Positions 1-8,523 of a stretch of DNA of 38,715 nt are shown piece after piece. The stretch lies in the NCBI GenBank assembly GCA_018238375.1, contig JABCTJ010000066.1:1-38715 (forward strand), written 5' to 3'. Each line of letters starts with the position of its first letter. Position 1 is the first letter of the stretch. A program made the position numbers and the translations under genes. This DNA comes from Candidatus Thorarchaeota archaeon (GTDB lineage: Archaea > Asgardarchaeota > Thorarchaeia > Thorarchaeales > Thorarchaeaceae). The notes beneath the pieces are model-generated. The model saw nothing but the letters and a program-made list of their open reading frames with translations. It had not been told where the DNA came from and ran no database searches.

Positions 1-201
1 ACAACGAATCTGAATAAGGTGAAAAGCCTAGTTGGAAAATTCCCTGCGTTGAGCGAGCAGCAGAAGCAGATTGTTGTTGAGAAGGCTGACCAGATTCTTG
101 CCTCTCTAGAGGCAGTGCCGAAAAGCCGTTCATGGAAGCTACGAGCGAGAATAGGCCCCTCAAAGAAATGGTATAAGGACATTTACTCGGCTCCGAAATA
201 A
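1..201 (+). CDS. C-terminal part of an uncharacterised protein (cut by window edge)
   Basis: The frame is open from the first base of the window to a TAA at 199-201, so this is probably the 3' end of a longer gene. A GTG at 19 could start a 60-residue protein, but no Shine-Dalgarno (SD) motif or TATA box can be judged this close to the edge. The visible part is helical and lysine-rich and ends in a basic, aromatic tail (GPSKKWYKDIYSAPK). I recognise no family. It converges on the ATC-hydrolase-like gene, with about 87 bp between the two stop codons. Confidence 0.5.
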   Translation, partial: TTNLNKVKSLVGKFPALSEQQKQIVVEKADQILASLEAVPKSRSWKLRARIGPSKKWYKDIYSAPK

Positions 202-288
202 GTGATTAGAACTACGAATTATGTCCTTTCCCACAAAGGGTATTCATCTTCTTTCATCATGTCCCCTAAGCGTTCTCTAAAAGAACTG

Positions 289-855
289 TCAATCTTTGCT
301 TGAAATTATGACTGTGCAGAAGGCTCTATTCTTATTGAGTCCAGTTTCCCCGACTTCCGGTGGTGTCATAATGGTTAGTTCGGGATTGAAACCCTCTACA
401 AAGCCATTCTCAAAGCTCTCTATGATTGGACACAGAAACTGAAGGAAATCATTGGGGAAGTCCCATTCCTTGAAGGTCTTGAGTAGGGCGGGAACAGGGC
501 ATGAACGCCAATGAATGACAACGCGATTTTGGGTTCTCTCGACTATCTCCGGCTTGAAAAGGTCAATTCCACTTGTATCTGTGAAAAGGTCTGTGATTGT
601 AGAGAGATCGTTTTTGCCTAACGCCTTTGCCGCGTTTGCACCGGCTACCTTACCAGTTTCAAAATGAGCTTCTTTGACAACACTGATGATTTCGTTTCCA
701 TGGGCGCGTCGCAACATCTCAGCAAGATATCCTATTATTTGGAATCTTGTTGCTATCTCTCCGGAAACCATTTCTTCGCAAGCTTCAAGGTGTATTTTTC
801 CATTTGACAATGCTCTAACCTCATTGCTCCATTCATGATCGAAATTAGAAAACAA
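289..855 (-). CDS. ATC hydrolase-like protein (L-2-amino-thiazoline-4-carboxylate hydrolase family)
   Basis: This 188-residue soluble protein has an all-helical N-terminal half with the pattern GNEIISVVKEAHFETGKVAG, then an acidic region, then a C-terminal half holding SCPVPALLK and FLCPI. Those cysteine-containing segments and the overall length resemble the ATC hydrolase family, which opens a thiazoline ring toward cysteine. The assignment rests on memory of the family pattern and is tentative; it may act on another small substrate. Its ATG overlaps the last 11 bases of the upstream alcohol dehydrogenase gene, so the two are almost certainly translated from one message and translationally coupled. 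Confidence 0.5.
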   Translation of the reverse strand: MFSNFDHEWSNEVRALSNGKIHLEACEEMVSGEIATRFQIIGYLAEMLRRAHGNEIISVVKEAHFETGKVAGANAAKALGKNDLSTITDLFTDTSGIDLFKPEIVERTQNRVVIHWRSCPVPALLKTFKEWDFPNDFLQFLCPIIESFENGFVEGFNPELTIMTPPEVGETGLNKNRAFCTVIISSKD

Positions 856-1909
856 TTTGCACTTTTATTGATTCTGTCTTTTCCTTATCCAACGCGGTTT
901 CGTAGGCTTCAGAAACGCGATCAAGAGGATACTTGTGTGTGATGATTTTGCCTGCATCAATTCTCCCTCTTTCAAGCAAATCCAACGAGAGTGCGAATTC
1001 CTTCATGCGTGTCCAGTACTCGTAGCCCCAAGCGCCTGTTAGTCTCAGCTCCTTTGTAAGGAGCGCAAAGGTGTCGATGGGCATTGGCTTCAAGAAAATG
1101 CCTGTTAATACAAGGGTCCCTCGACGTTTCAGCATGGCTATGCTGTCAGTGATTGTCGACGATTCTCCTCCAACGGCCTCAATTACTTTGTCCACACCCG
1201 CGCCCTCTGTTAGCTCATTAATTCTATCAACCGGATTCTCTTTCCTTGCGTTAATTGCGGCTGTGACATTGAATCCGTTGGCGGCCTTCAACTGGAACTC
1301 ATGGGTTCCGACGACAAAGATCTCTCTGGCACCTGCAACTGAAGCTGCTTGTGCGGCGAATAATCCGATGCTACCTGCTCCGAGAATGGCAACCGTGTCT
1401 TCACTACACACTTCAGCTCTCTTTACGGCATGCTCTGCGACGGCTATGCAATCCAACGTTGCTGCTTCCTCGAATGATACATTCTCAGGAATCTTGAAGC
1501 ATTTCTCTGCTGGTACTGCGCAATACTCTGCGAAACCTCCGTTGTAATAGAATCCAATCAATTTGGAGTTGGCGCAGAGATTATACCAGCCCATGTGACA
1601 CCAGTCGCATTCCCCACAATTAACGATTGGTTCAACCGCCACTCTATCTCCTTCACTAAGGCCAGTTACCGATGCTCCCAGTTTAGAAATCTCTCCGGAC
1701 AGCTCGTGGCCCGGTACATACAGCCCCTTCCCAAGTTCAGACTCAACTACAATGGAAGTCTTCTCCTTGTAGAGATGAAGGTCGCTCCCGCAGATTCCTG
1801 CTGCTCGCACCTTCAGCAAGACCCAATCTGGCTTAAGTTTGGGAACATCCAACGATTCTATTCTAATATCTCTGGGACCATGGAGCACTGCGGCCTTCAT
1901 ATCTTGCAT
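845..1909 (-). CDS. Zinc-dependent medium-chain alcohol dehydrogenase (threonine/sorbitol dehydrogenase type)
   Basis: An NAD(P)-dependent MDR dehydrogenase that oxidises a secondary alcohol or amino alcohol. Numbering from the ATG at 1909, catalytic-zinc ligands C40 and H68-E69 (GHE) are present, followed by the structural-zinc loop C98-x2-C101-x2-C104-x7-C112 and the Rossmann motif GAGSIG near 175. About 354 residues is normal for the family. I chose ATG 1909 over an upstream TTG (1918) because GAGGT lies 8 bases before it. A TATA-like AAACTTATA sits around 1951-1962 on this strand. The exact substrate is unclear: the sequence fits threonine, sorbitol or butanediol dehydrogenases equally well. 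It is the first gene of a two-gene operon with the ATC-hydrolase-like gene. Confidence 0.88.
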   Translation of the reverse strand: MQDMKAAVLHGPRDIRIESLDVPKLKPDWVLLKVRAAGICGSDLHLYKEKTSIVVESELGKGLYVPGHELSGEISKLGASVTGLSEGDRVAVEPIVNCGECDWCHMGWYNLCANSKLIGFYYNGGFAEYCAVPAEKCFKIPENVSFEEAATLDCIAVAEHAVKRAEVCSEDTVAILGAGSIGLFAAQAASVAGAREIFVVGTHEFQLKAANGFNVTAAINARKENPVDRINELTEGAGVDKVIEAVGGESSTITDSIAMLKRRGTLVLTGIFLKPMPIDTFALLTKELRLTGAWGYEYWTRMKEFALSLDLLERGRIDAGKIITHKYPLDRVSEAYETALDKEKTESIKVQIVF

Positions 1910-2256
1910 AGCTTGCAACCTCTACTATAGGCACGAGGATGATGCTGAACAGGTATAAGTTTCTGATGCCTAACAAAATTTCTACGACTGGATAGTCCTA
2001 CCACTATCCTCTCTCCAAGATTCTCAAAGGGTCTTGAGTTGACACCGCGCGAATTCTCTCAATGCAGCGAATAGCAGCTCGCATGGTGCTTTGCAGTGGT
2101 CAGGTTGCCGCTCGTGACTGAAGGGCCATCTGTTCTTTCTCTCCATATATTGCAAAGCAATTGACACACAGAAATACGCTTATATACGCCGAAGGCCGTG
2201 CTCAAATTCGACCTCACCTCTTTGGTGGTTGGTCATTACAGGAGTGTCTTTGAAGC
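1910..2256. other. Divergent intergenic region between the dehydrogenase and psmA
   Basis: This 347-bp stretch holds no convincing gene. It contains the minus-strand promoter of the dehydrogenase (TATA-like near 1951-1962) and the plus-strand psmA promoter near 2179. The central part around 1990-2160 shows nothing I can name. Confidence 0.5.
2179..2186 (+). promoter_or_regulatory. TATA box of psmA
   Basis: CTTATATA is preceded by a purine-rich BRE-like GAAATACG. Transcription would begin near 2210, giving a leader of about 45 nt with GGAGTG (2241-2246) ahead of the ATG at 2257. Confidence 0.6.
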
Positions 2257-2994
2257 ATGTTCCCGACACAGTCACTAGGCTACGACCGCGCAATCACAGT
2301 ATTCAGTCCCGAAGGACGCCTATACCAAGTTGAATACGCTACAGAAGCAGTCCGTCACGGACCGCTTGCAGTTGGTGTAAAGGCTACTGATGGTGTTGTC
2401 TTAGTTGGTGAGAAACGTTCTCCGCACCCTCTGGTTGATTTGACCACATTGAAGAAACTCCTTCTTATCGACGATCATGTTGGAACGGCAATTGCAGGGC
2501 TGCATGCCGATGCTAGGAAGCTCATTGATCAGGCTAGAGTTCAGGCACAAATCAATAGACTCAGCTATGACGAACCGGTGTCAATACAATCACTAGTTGT
2601 GAATGTGTGTGACACTAAACAGCTTCATACACAGTATGGTGGAGTCCGACCATTCGGAGTTGCACTTCTGGTCGCTGGCGTAGATGACCTCGGCCCCCAG
2701 CTATTCAGCACAGATCCTTCTGGATCCTACTGGGGTTGGAAAGCAACTGCGATAGGCAAGGATTCGGACGTTGTACGTGAATTCTTCGCTGAGAAGTACA
2801 AACCAGATATCAATCTAGATGGTGCGCTAAAGTTGGCAATAGAAGGCGTCCTCACGCCTAGCAACGAGAAGACTGTATCTGACCCAGCTGAGAAGGCAAA
2901 GACCGTAGAGATTGGTCGGGTTGATACCACTAAACGTACATTCAAGATATTACCGCAAGATGAGGTCGAAACTATTCTCGCAGCTTTCGCCTAG
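2257..2994 (+). CDS. psmA: Proteasome subunit alpha (archaeal 20S)
   Basis: Forms the outer rings of the 20S proteasome, gates the pore and docks regulatory ATPases; it is not itself catalytic. The N-terminal gate and signature (YDRAITVFSPEGRLYQVEYA, residues 9-28) match the proteasome A-type signature, and the fold continues through RPFGVALLVAG and DPSGSYWGWKATAIG. The 245-residue length is typical. The start is supported by an upstream GGAGTG and a good TATA box. The C-terminal tail (ETILAAFA) lacks an HbYX motif, as expected for alpha subunits. No beta subunit is in this window. The gene is monocistronic here; the next gene converges on it only 32 bp downstream. Confidence 0.97.
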   Translation: MFPTQSLGYDRAITVFSPEGRLYQVEYATEAVRHGPLAVGVKATDGVVLVGEKRSPHPLVDLTTLKKLLLIDDHVGTAIAGLHADARKLIDQARVQAQINRLSYDEPVSIQSLVVNVCDTKQLHTQYGGVRPFGVALLVAGVDDLGPQLFSTDPSGSYWGWKATAIGKDSDVVREFFAEKYKPDINLDGALKLAIEGVLTPSNEKTVSDPAEKAKTVEIGRVDTTKRTFKILPQDEVETILAAFA

Positions 2995-3026
2995 CTTAAC
3001 CGTTCAGCATTCAAATCTGACTGGGG

Positions 3027-3902
3027 TTAGGCGCCTTTTGATCTCTTCACTAGAAGGTCGACAATCATCCCAGCTATATCGAGATTCGTGACCCTTGATA
3101 ATGCACTCCAGGATGGCGAAGCATTGGCTTCAATAACGCAAGGGCCATCTTTTGATTCAAGGATGTCGACACCCGTATAGTCAAGCTTCAACACCTCTGC
3201 GGTCTTGATGGCACACTCCTTGTATTCGTCATCGAGTTCTACAGCTTCTGCCTCTGCTCCTCCGTGTATGTTGCTTCGCCATTCCCCCTTTGGCACATTG
3301 CGATACATTGCAGCAACAAGTTGATTATCTATGACAAAAGCTCTGATGTCGCGATCAGGTTTCTCAATCATTTCTTGAACATAGAGCACCTGTCCAAGCT
3401 GGTGAATGAATTTCAGAGCACGATAGGTTAGTTCTTGGTTCTCTGCTCGAATCATGCCCATGCCGCGAGCCCCGATAAGAGGTTTGATGATTACATCCCC
3501 CACCTCCTCGGAGAATGCTGTAGCGGCCTCTAGGTTCTCACTCACATGCGTGCGTGGTACTCTGATGCCCGCCTTGTGCAGGGCAGTAAGTGTGGCATAC
3601 TTGTCCTTGGCGCGTCGGAATGAGTAGGCTGGATTCATCACGTAGATTCCAGCATCTTCGAGATGTTCAAGGAGGCTTATTCGGTATGTAATCTGATTGC
3701 CAGTGCCGAATCCAATGGTCCTTACGATGGCACCATCCAGTGTAAGATCCTCTTCGAGGTGTACGAATCTATCAGGAATCTCAGCTGCAACGTCTAGTAG
3801 TCGAAAGGGTTTCACATCGTGACCTTTGGCTTTCATTGCATCAATCAGCCCTTTCGTGGCCCAGTTGTTAACGTTCTCGTGGTAGCTTATTCCGAACCGC
3901 AT
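3027..3902 (-). CDS. RimK-family ATP-grasp alpha-L-glutamate ligase (MptN-like)
   Basis: An ATP-grasp ligase of 291 residues that joins an amino acid, usually glutamate, to a carboxylate. The N-terminal pre-ATP-grasp domain begins MRFGISYHE. The ATP-binding core includes DKYATLTALHKAGIRVPRT, VIIKPLIGARGMGM and the metal-binding end VIEANASPSW. Length and layout match MptN (glutamate addition to tetrahydromethanopterin) better than ribosomal RimK, but LysX/ArgX-type lysine biosynthesis ligases are close relatives, so the substrate is uncertain. The frame runs another 127 codons upstream. I reject that extension because it has no family similarity and because a TATA-like GTTTTTAT at about 3957-3964 puts the transcript start near 3930, just ahead of ATG 3902. 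Confidence 0.82.
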   Translation of the reverse strand: MRFGISYHENVNNWATKGLIDAMKAKGHDVKPFRLLDVAAEIPDRFVHLEEDLTLDGAIVRTIGFGTGNQITYRISLLEHLEDAGIYVMNPAYSFRRAKDKYATLTALHKAGIRVPRTHVSENLEAATAFSEEVGDVIIKPLIGARGMGMIRAENQELTYRALKFIHQLGQVLYVQEMIEKPDRDIRAFVIDNQLVAAMYRNVPKGEWRSNIHGGAEAEAVELDDEYKECAIKTAEVLKLDYTGVDILESKDGPCVIEANASPSWSALSRVTNLDIAGMIVDLLVKRSKGA

Positions 3903-4209
3903 TCGAGGATGGTCTCCCTTTGTTTCAGATGCGCATTGTACTAATAGCTTGGTCCATAAAAACTTGAATGCTTGCACCACAGGTGTAGCTCGTGGAAGAA
4001 GCCTAAGTGAACATGCTGCTATCTGCAGTCTATACCCCTCTCTGGACTCACCAATAAACAGATGGTTGAGATCAGTTCCGTCGAGGCAGAAGGAGCCCAT
4101 TTCTGGGATATCAAAGGATAAAGAAGTTTTAAGTGGTCCACTGGCGCCGAGGCAAAAACAGCAGAGAAGCAGTTTCTGCATTGAACTGGAACGCTTTTGG
4201 TGAGCATCC
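3903..4209. promoter_or_regulatory. Divergent promoter region (RimK-like / carbonic anhydrase-like)
   Basis: This 307-bp gap holds no gene I believe in. On the minus strand GTTTTTAT around 3957-3964 is the likely TATA box of the RimK-like gene. On the plus strand GTTTTAAG around 4125-4132 is a candidate TATA box for the gene starting at 4210. Confidence 0.4.
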
Positions 4210-5220
4210 TTGATCAACAAGATGACTGAGATATCTGACAAGTTGGAGCGGCAAAGAAAGGACGATCCAAAGCTGCTTGTCAAGATGCAGGTGGCCGCTC
4301 AGGGCCAAGACCCTCGTTTCTTCATCGTTTCTCAAATCCATCGAAGTACTCAAGATCTGAAGCTTCTGGGTCTTGAACAAGGAGATGCTTTCCATGGCAC
4401 TCGTGTTTCAGGCTGTCCGCTCCTCTCACCCAGCAAGTCGCCAGTACTGTTTGCTGGACCTGCCGCCTACAATGGGAATTTTCCCCAGAAAGATGGCGTT
4501 GTGATCACGTTTGACATAGATGAACCACAGGAACGAATTCACGAATCGCTTGTCAATCTAACAGAACATCCGGCGCTTTCTGGGATACCCATCATAGCTC
4601 TCAACGTTGACTACGCTCAGGGTCTTGCTCAGGCAATAGGTCACTCCTTCCATCGCAATAGAGATATCGAGGAAATGTTGGTATCAAGGTGTGTCAAGCC
4701 CGAGAGATGCGACGAGAGCGTCCTTGTGCTATTATGCTCAGATTCGCGTGTTCATCCTCCTTCAACTCCAGTCGGTGTACCCTTTGCGATTCAAACCCTC
4801 GGAGCTTACGTTTCCAAGTACAGTGATGCTGATGACGAAACAACGCAGCTGAATGATTTCTTTTCTGACTGGCTTTCTACAGAAGCCAGTACGAAACGGA
4901 TTCTGATAGTTGAACATGGAGGGTTTACGCGGGAAGAACCGCCATGTGGTGCAGGGCAGGCATCCATGAATCCACAGCAGGTGAAAGGGGAGTTTCTGCG
5001 CCCTGTGATCGAGCTGCTCAACCGAGAAGCACTTCGATTCGAAGATGGTATTTCCAAGACAGTCGAAGATAGAGTTCTCGCAATCGGTCAGGCCACTGAA
5101 TACAATCTGCGAAACTACCCTGCGATAGCCAAAGTGCAAGAAGACGGAGTCAGCATGGAATCGCTGTTTCAGATAGTGACAATGGATACTGTTACCGGCA
5201 AACTCCGAGAGATTGGATAA
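4210..5220 (+). CDS. Divergent beta-carbonic anhydrase-like protein
   Basis: A 336-residue soluble protein whose centre resembles beta-class carbonic anhydrase. LLCSDSRVHPP carries the C-x-D-x-R motif (C176, D178, R180), it continues into VPFAIQTLGAYVSK, and VEHGG (H236) followed by CGAGQAS (C246) would supply the remaining zinc ligands. In ordinary beta-CAs the last two ligands are H-x2-C; here ten residues separate them. The N-terminal ~165 residues do not match the family and are unexplained. I take TTG 4210 as start because GGTGA lies 6 bases upstream; ATG 4222 is the alternative. The last 12 codons are duplicated at 8525-8563, on the far side of the inserted gene. Enzyme activity is not certain. 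Confidence 0.6.
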   Translation: MINKMTEISDKLERQRKDDPKLLVKMQVAAQGQDPRFFIVSQIHRSTQDLKLLGLEQGDAFHGTRVSGCPLLSPSKSPVLFAGPAAYNGNFPQKDGVVITFDIDEPQERIHESLVNLTEHPALSGIPIIALNVDYAQGLAQAIGHSFHRNRDIEEMLVSRCVKPERCDESVLVLLCSDSRVHPPSTPVGVPFAIQTLGAYVSKYSDADDETTQLNDFFSDWLSTEASTKRILIVEHGGFTREEPPCGAGQASMNPQQVKGEFLRPVIELLNREALRFEDGISKTVEDRVLAIGQATEYNLRNYPAIAKVQEDGVSMESLFQIVTMDTVTGKLREIG

Positions 5221-5301
5221 GGGCTGGTTGTCATCATCACGACTTCAAGGCGCCTTCGAAGGTGACGTACATACCATCATACAATTGCAGGTCCAGAATG
5301 A
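5181..5301. repeat. 121-bp direct repeat, left copy
   Basis: Aligned by eye without gaps to 8524-8644, with 11 mismatches in 121 positions (about 91% identity). The repeat covers the last 13 codons' worth of the carbonic-anhydrase-like gene, the 16-bp gap after it and the last ~20 codons of the convergent nuclease-like gene. It therefore contains a complete copy of the old gene junction. Confidence 0.9.
5237..5301 (-). pseudogene. Remnant of the C-terminus of the nuclease-like gene
   Basis: Read on the minus strand this encodes ILDLQLYDGMYVTFEGALKS followed by TGA, against ILDLQMYDGMYLTFEGVLKA in the intact gene ending at 8580. Only conservative replacements are seen and the frame is intact, so the copy diverged while still under coding constraint and was then left behind as a fragment. 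Confidence 0.85.
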
Positions 5302-5342
5302 CACTGGCGTTCCCAAAGATTGACCTCCTTCTAAGGCTACTA

Positions 5343-5349
5343 CTTAATA
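5343..5349 (+). promoter_or_regulatory. TATA box of the inserted fusion gene
   Basis: CTTAATA lies 44 bp ahead of the TTG start at 5387, predicting transcription from about 5370 and a leader just long enough to hold the GGAGG at 5378-5382. It lies inside the inserted segment, so the gene arrived with its own promoter. Confidence 0.45.
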
Positions 5350-5386
5350 GAAAATCAGATTCCTGAATCTGAATGCTGGAGGTTGT

Positions 5387-8300
5387 TTGATAGTGTCAAC
5401 AAAGGATAAGATGCGCCCACAATTTTCACAAAATGATGCTGTCAGAATGGCCAAGACAATATATGGTATTGATTGTGCTGCAAGGGAATTACCAAGTGAA
5501 CGTGATAGAAACTTTCTGCTCATTACTAAAACCAATGAGAAATACGTGATGAAAATTTCCGCAACCTCTGAATCCCGAGATATCATTGATTGTCAAAATG
5601 CCGCGTTGCAACATATCCAAGAGGCTGATGAATCAATAGCGATTCCAAGAATAATTCATTCTCTTAATGGAGAATCTGTTCCGCTTATTTCGACCGAAGA
5701 GGGACATGAGCATTTCATAAGGCTATTGACATATCTCCCGGGACGAGTATTCGCGAAAGTTAATCCGCATACTTTGAAACTGATGGAAGATTTCGGAAAA
5801 TTCATGGGTTCCCTTTCTGGGGCATTAGAGAGCTTTTCGCACCCTGCTGCTAATCGCGACTTCTACTGGGATTTGAAAAACTCACCCCAAATGATTGTTG
5901 AATATAGAGAGTTAATTAGTGACAAGAAGAAAAGGGAAATTTCAAACTATTTCTACAATCTATTTGATCAAGAAGTAGTACCCCATATCCGAGAATTACG
6001 ATCAAGTATAGTGCATAATGACGCAAACGATTACAATGTGGTCGTCGATACAAATTGGACTAATGATTCGAGGAAACTCGGAATTTTTGATTTTGGTGAC
6101 ATGTTGTTTACTTGCACAATATTTGAACTAGCAATTGCTACTGCGTACGCAATATTGGACCATGATGATCCAGTAATGGCTGCAGCTGCAATGATTAAGG
6201 GGTATCACTCAGTATTTCCACTAACAGAACTAGAAATGAAAGTTCTATTTCCAGCTATATGTGCAAGATTGCTGTCTAGTGTTTGTGTATCAGCATACCA
6301 GCAGTTTCTGGAACCAGAGAATGAATACTTGGCGATAACTGAAGATCCAGCGTGGCGGACTCTTAGCAGACTTAGAAAAATGCATCCTAAACACGTTTGG
6401 TACATCTTCAGAGATGCGTGTGGATTTCCGCCAAACCCAGAAAATCCGAGAATAGTGCAATGGATAATCGATAATGAAAGTCGCTTTGGCAATGTTCTGA
6501 CTAAAAGCATGGAAGAATACAAGTCCGTAGTAATTGACCTAAGTGTCGGTAGTCTAGATTTCGAGTATCCTGAGGATGTCGTGGTTTTTGAAAGATTCTC
6601 TAGAATAATACAGAATATGAAGGACGACCACAAGGCAGAGATTGCTTTTGGTCGATACGATGAAAGTCGTCTTATCTACACCGGTGACCAATATTCAGAG
6701 AATGAAGGGCTCGTACAGAATTCAAGAGTAATCCATCTTGGCATTGATATCTTTTCACCACCTAAAACTCCCATTTTCGCACCTCTAGATGGTATCGTTC
6801 ATTCACTGAAAAACAATGACATTCCATTAGATAATGGACCAACTATTATCCTTGAACATAACCCCACTTCAGATACTAAGTTCTATACACTCTACGGACA
6901 TCTAAGTCTGGACTCAATTAACGGACTAATAATAGGACAGAGAATAGGTAAAGGAGATGAAATTGCGCGCATAGGGGATTACCCTAAGAATGGTGGATGG
7001 CCTCCACATTTACATTTTCAAATAATCACAGATATGTTGGACATGGAGGGGAATTACAATGGAGCTTGTTGGGTAAATCAACGTGATGTTTGGCGAAGCA
7101 TTTGTCCTGATCCAAATCTGATTCTAAAGATTCCAGAAGACAAGTTTCCAGACCCTCTCCTAACTAAACAAGAGATAATACAGACTAGACAGGAGTATAT
7201 TGGACCGAATCTGAGTATTTCCTATAAAGAGCCATTGAAGATTGTAAGAGGATACATGCAGTACTTGTATGATGAAGATGGAAAGAGATACCTTGACGCA
7301 GTAAATAATGTTCCCCACGTCGGTCATTCAAATCCAACTGTGGTTAAAGCTCTACAGAAACAAGCAGCTGCACTTTACACAAATACTAGATACTTGCATG
7401 ATAACCTTGTTAGGTATGCAGAGAAACTTATTGAAAAAATGCCAGAACCACTTAGTGTCTGTTATTTCGTGAATAGTGGAAGTGAAGCAAACGAACTTGC
7501 ATTGAGATTAGCCAGAACACATACTCAGCGAGATGGAATTATCATTGTGGATGATGCATATCATGGAAACACCGATACCTTAGTCGATCTTAGTCCATAC
7601 AAACACAAAGGACCCGGAGGACGTGAACCACACACACATGTAGTCTCAGTGTTCAAAGCAGATCCATTCAGAGGGAAGTTTGGTTCTGATGACTCCAAGG
7701 CCGGAGAGAAATACGCTTCTTATATCAAAGATTTTGCTATACCAAGGTTGGAAGAAAACGGTCATCCTGTAGCTGCATTCATTTGCGAACCCATTATGAG
7801 TTGTGCAGGACAAATCGTATTTCCAAAGGGATACCTAAAGAACGCCTATGAGCACGTAAGAAATGCGGGAGGCGTGTGCATAGCAGATGAAGTACAGATC
7901 GGATTCGGTAGAGTTGGAAGTCATTTCTGGGGGTTTGAAACACAAGGAGCCATACCGGATATTGTAACTATGGGTAAACCAATAGGAAACGGACATCCAT
8001 TAGCAGCTGTTGTTACAACCCCAGAGATAGCAAAATCATTCGACAATGGAATGGAATTCTTCAGCACTACGGGTGGAAACACTGTTTCATGTGCAGTTGG
8101 ACTAGCTGTTCTTAATGAGATCGAATCAAAGAACTTGCAGGAGAATGCATTCTCTGTTGGGAAATATATGAAAGAAAAACTGCTCGATTTGAAAAAGAAA
8201 CACTCTCTCATTGGAGATGTTAGAGGTCTCGGACTGTTTCTTGGTGTTGAACTAGTAAAAGACCAGGAAGAATTGTTTGAACCAGCAGCAGAAGAAGCAA

Positions 8301-8476
8301 CATATATTGTCAATAGGATGAAAGAACTTGGAGTATTAATCAGTGTGGATGGATATCTTCGTAACGTCCTCAAGATCAAACCCCCAATCATATTCTCTAA
8401 TGAGGATGTAGACTATTTTATTGAACGTCTGGAAACCGTTCTTAACGAAGACTTTCCGCGTGGTATTATAGAATAA
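5387..8476 (+). CDS. Trifunctional fusion: APH-type kinase + M23 domain + class-III aminotransferase/phospho-lyase
   Basis: A 1029-residue fusion of three domains. Residues ~20-330 are an aminoglycoside-phosphotransferase-type kinase (catalytic HNDANDYN: H210, D212, N217; DFG at D235). Residues ~440-560 are an M23/LytM domain with the full metal and catalytic set (H450-x3-D454, H505, H541-x-H543). Residues ~600-1029 are a class-III PLP enzyme (DEVQ, Schiff-base lysine K864 in TMGKPIGNG). In animals a related kinase and lyase act in sequence on hydroxylysine, and related lyases act on phosphoethanolamine, so phosphorylation followed by ammonia/phosphate release from an amino alcohol is the likely role. 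The M23 part is unexplained. Start is TTG 5387 (GGAGG 4 bases upstream) or GTG 5393. Sampled lines are about 32-47% GC against ~50% in neighbours, with many AGA/ATA codons, which suggests transfer. Confidence 0.9.
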   Translation: MIVSTKDKMRPQFSQNDAVRMAKTIYGIDCAARELPSERDRNFLLITKTNEKYVMKISATSESRDIIDCQNAALQHIQEADESIAIPRIIHSLNGESVPLISTEEGHEHFIRLLTYLPGRVFAKVNPHTLKLMEDFGKFMGSLSGALESFSHPAANRDFYWDLKNSPQMIVEYRELISDKKKREISNYFYNLFDQEVVPHIRELRSSIVHNDANDYNVVVDTNWTNDSRKLGIFDFGDMLFTCTIFELAIATAYAILDHDDPVMAAAAMIKGYHSVFPLTELEMKVLFPAICARLLSSVCVSAYQQFLEPENEYLAITEDPAWRTLSRLRKMHPKHVWYIFRDACGFPPNPENPRIVQWIIDNESRFGNVLTKSMEEYKSVVIDLSVGSLDFEYPEDVVVFERFSRIIQNMKDDHKAEIAFGRYDESRLIYTGDQYSENEGLVQNSRVIHLGIDIFSPPKTPIFAPLDGIVHSLKNNDIPLDNGPTIILEHNPTSDTKFYTLYGHLSLDSINGLIIGQRIGKGDEIARIGDYPKNGGWPPHLHFQIITDMLDMEGNYNGACWVNQRDVWRSICPDPNLILKIPEDKFPDPLLTKQEIIQTRQEYIGPNLSISYKEPLKIVRGYMQYLYDEDGKRYLDAVNNVPHVGHSNPTVVKALQKQAAALYTNTRYLHDNLVRYAEKLIEKMPEPLSVCYFVNSGSEANELALRLARTHTQRDGIIIVDDAYHGNTDTLVDLSPYKHKGPGGREPHTHVVSVFKADPFRGKFGSDDSKAGEKYASYIKDFAIPRLEENGHPVAAFICEPIMSCAGQIVFPKGYLKNAYEHVRNAGGVCIADEVQIGFGRVGSHFWGFETQGAIPDIVTMGKPIGNGHPLAAVVTTPEIAKSFDNGMEFFSTTGGNTVSCAVGLAVLNEIESKNLQENAFSVGKYMKEKLLDLKKKHSLIGDVRGLGLFLGVELVKDQEELFEPAAEEATYIVNRMKELGVLISVDGYLRNVLKIKPPIIFSNEDVDYFIERLETVLNEDFPRGIIE

Positions 8477-8523
8477 GACGTAATACCAAGTCAACAGTTG
8501 AAATCCAAGAATTCGCAGGATGC

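Noticed and set aside
1071-1547. 158-codon plus-strand ORF
   Set aside because: Antisense to the dehydrogenase gene, Ser/Thr/Ala-rich composition typical of a mirror frame, no start signals.
3903-4283. 127-codon N-terminal extension of the RimK-like gene
   Set aside because: No family similarity, Cys/Leu-rich composition unlike a coding segment, and the TATA-like box at ~3957-3964 lies inside it, just ahead of ATG 3902.
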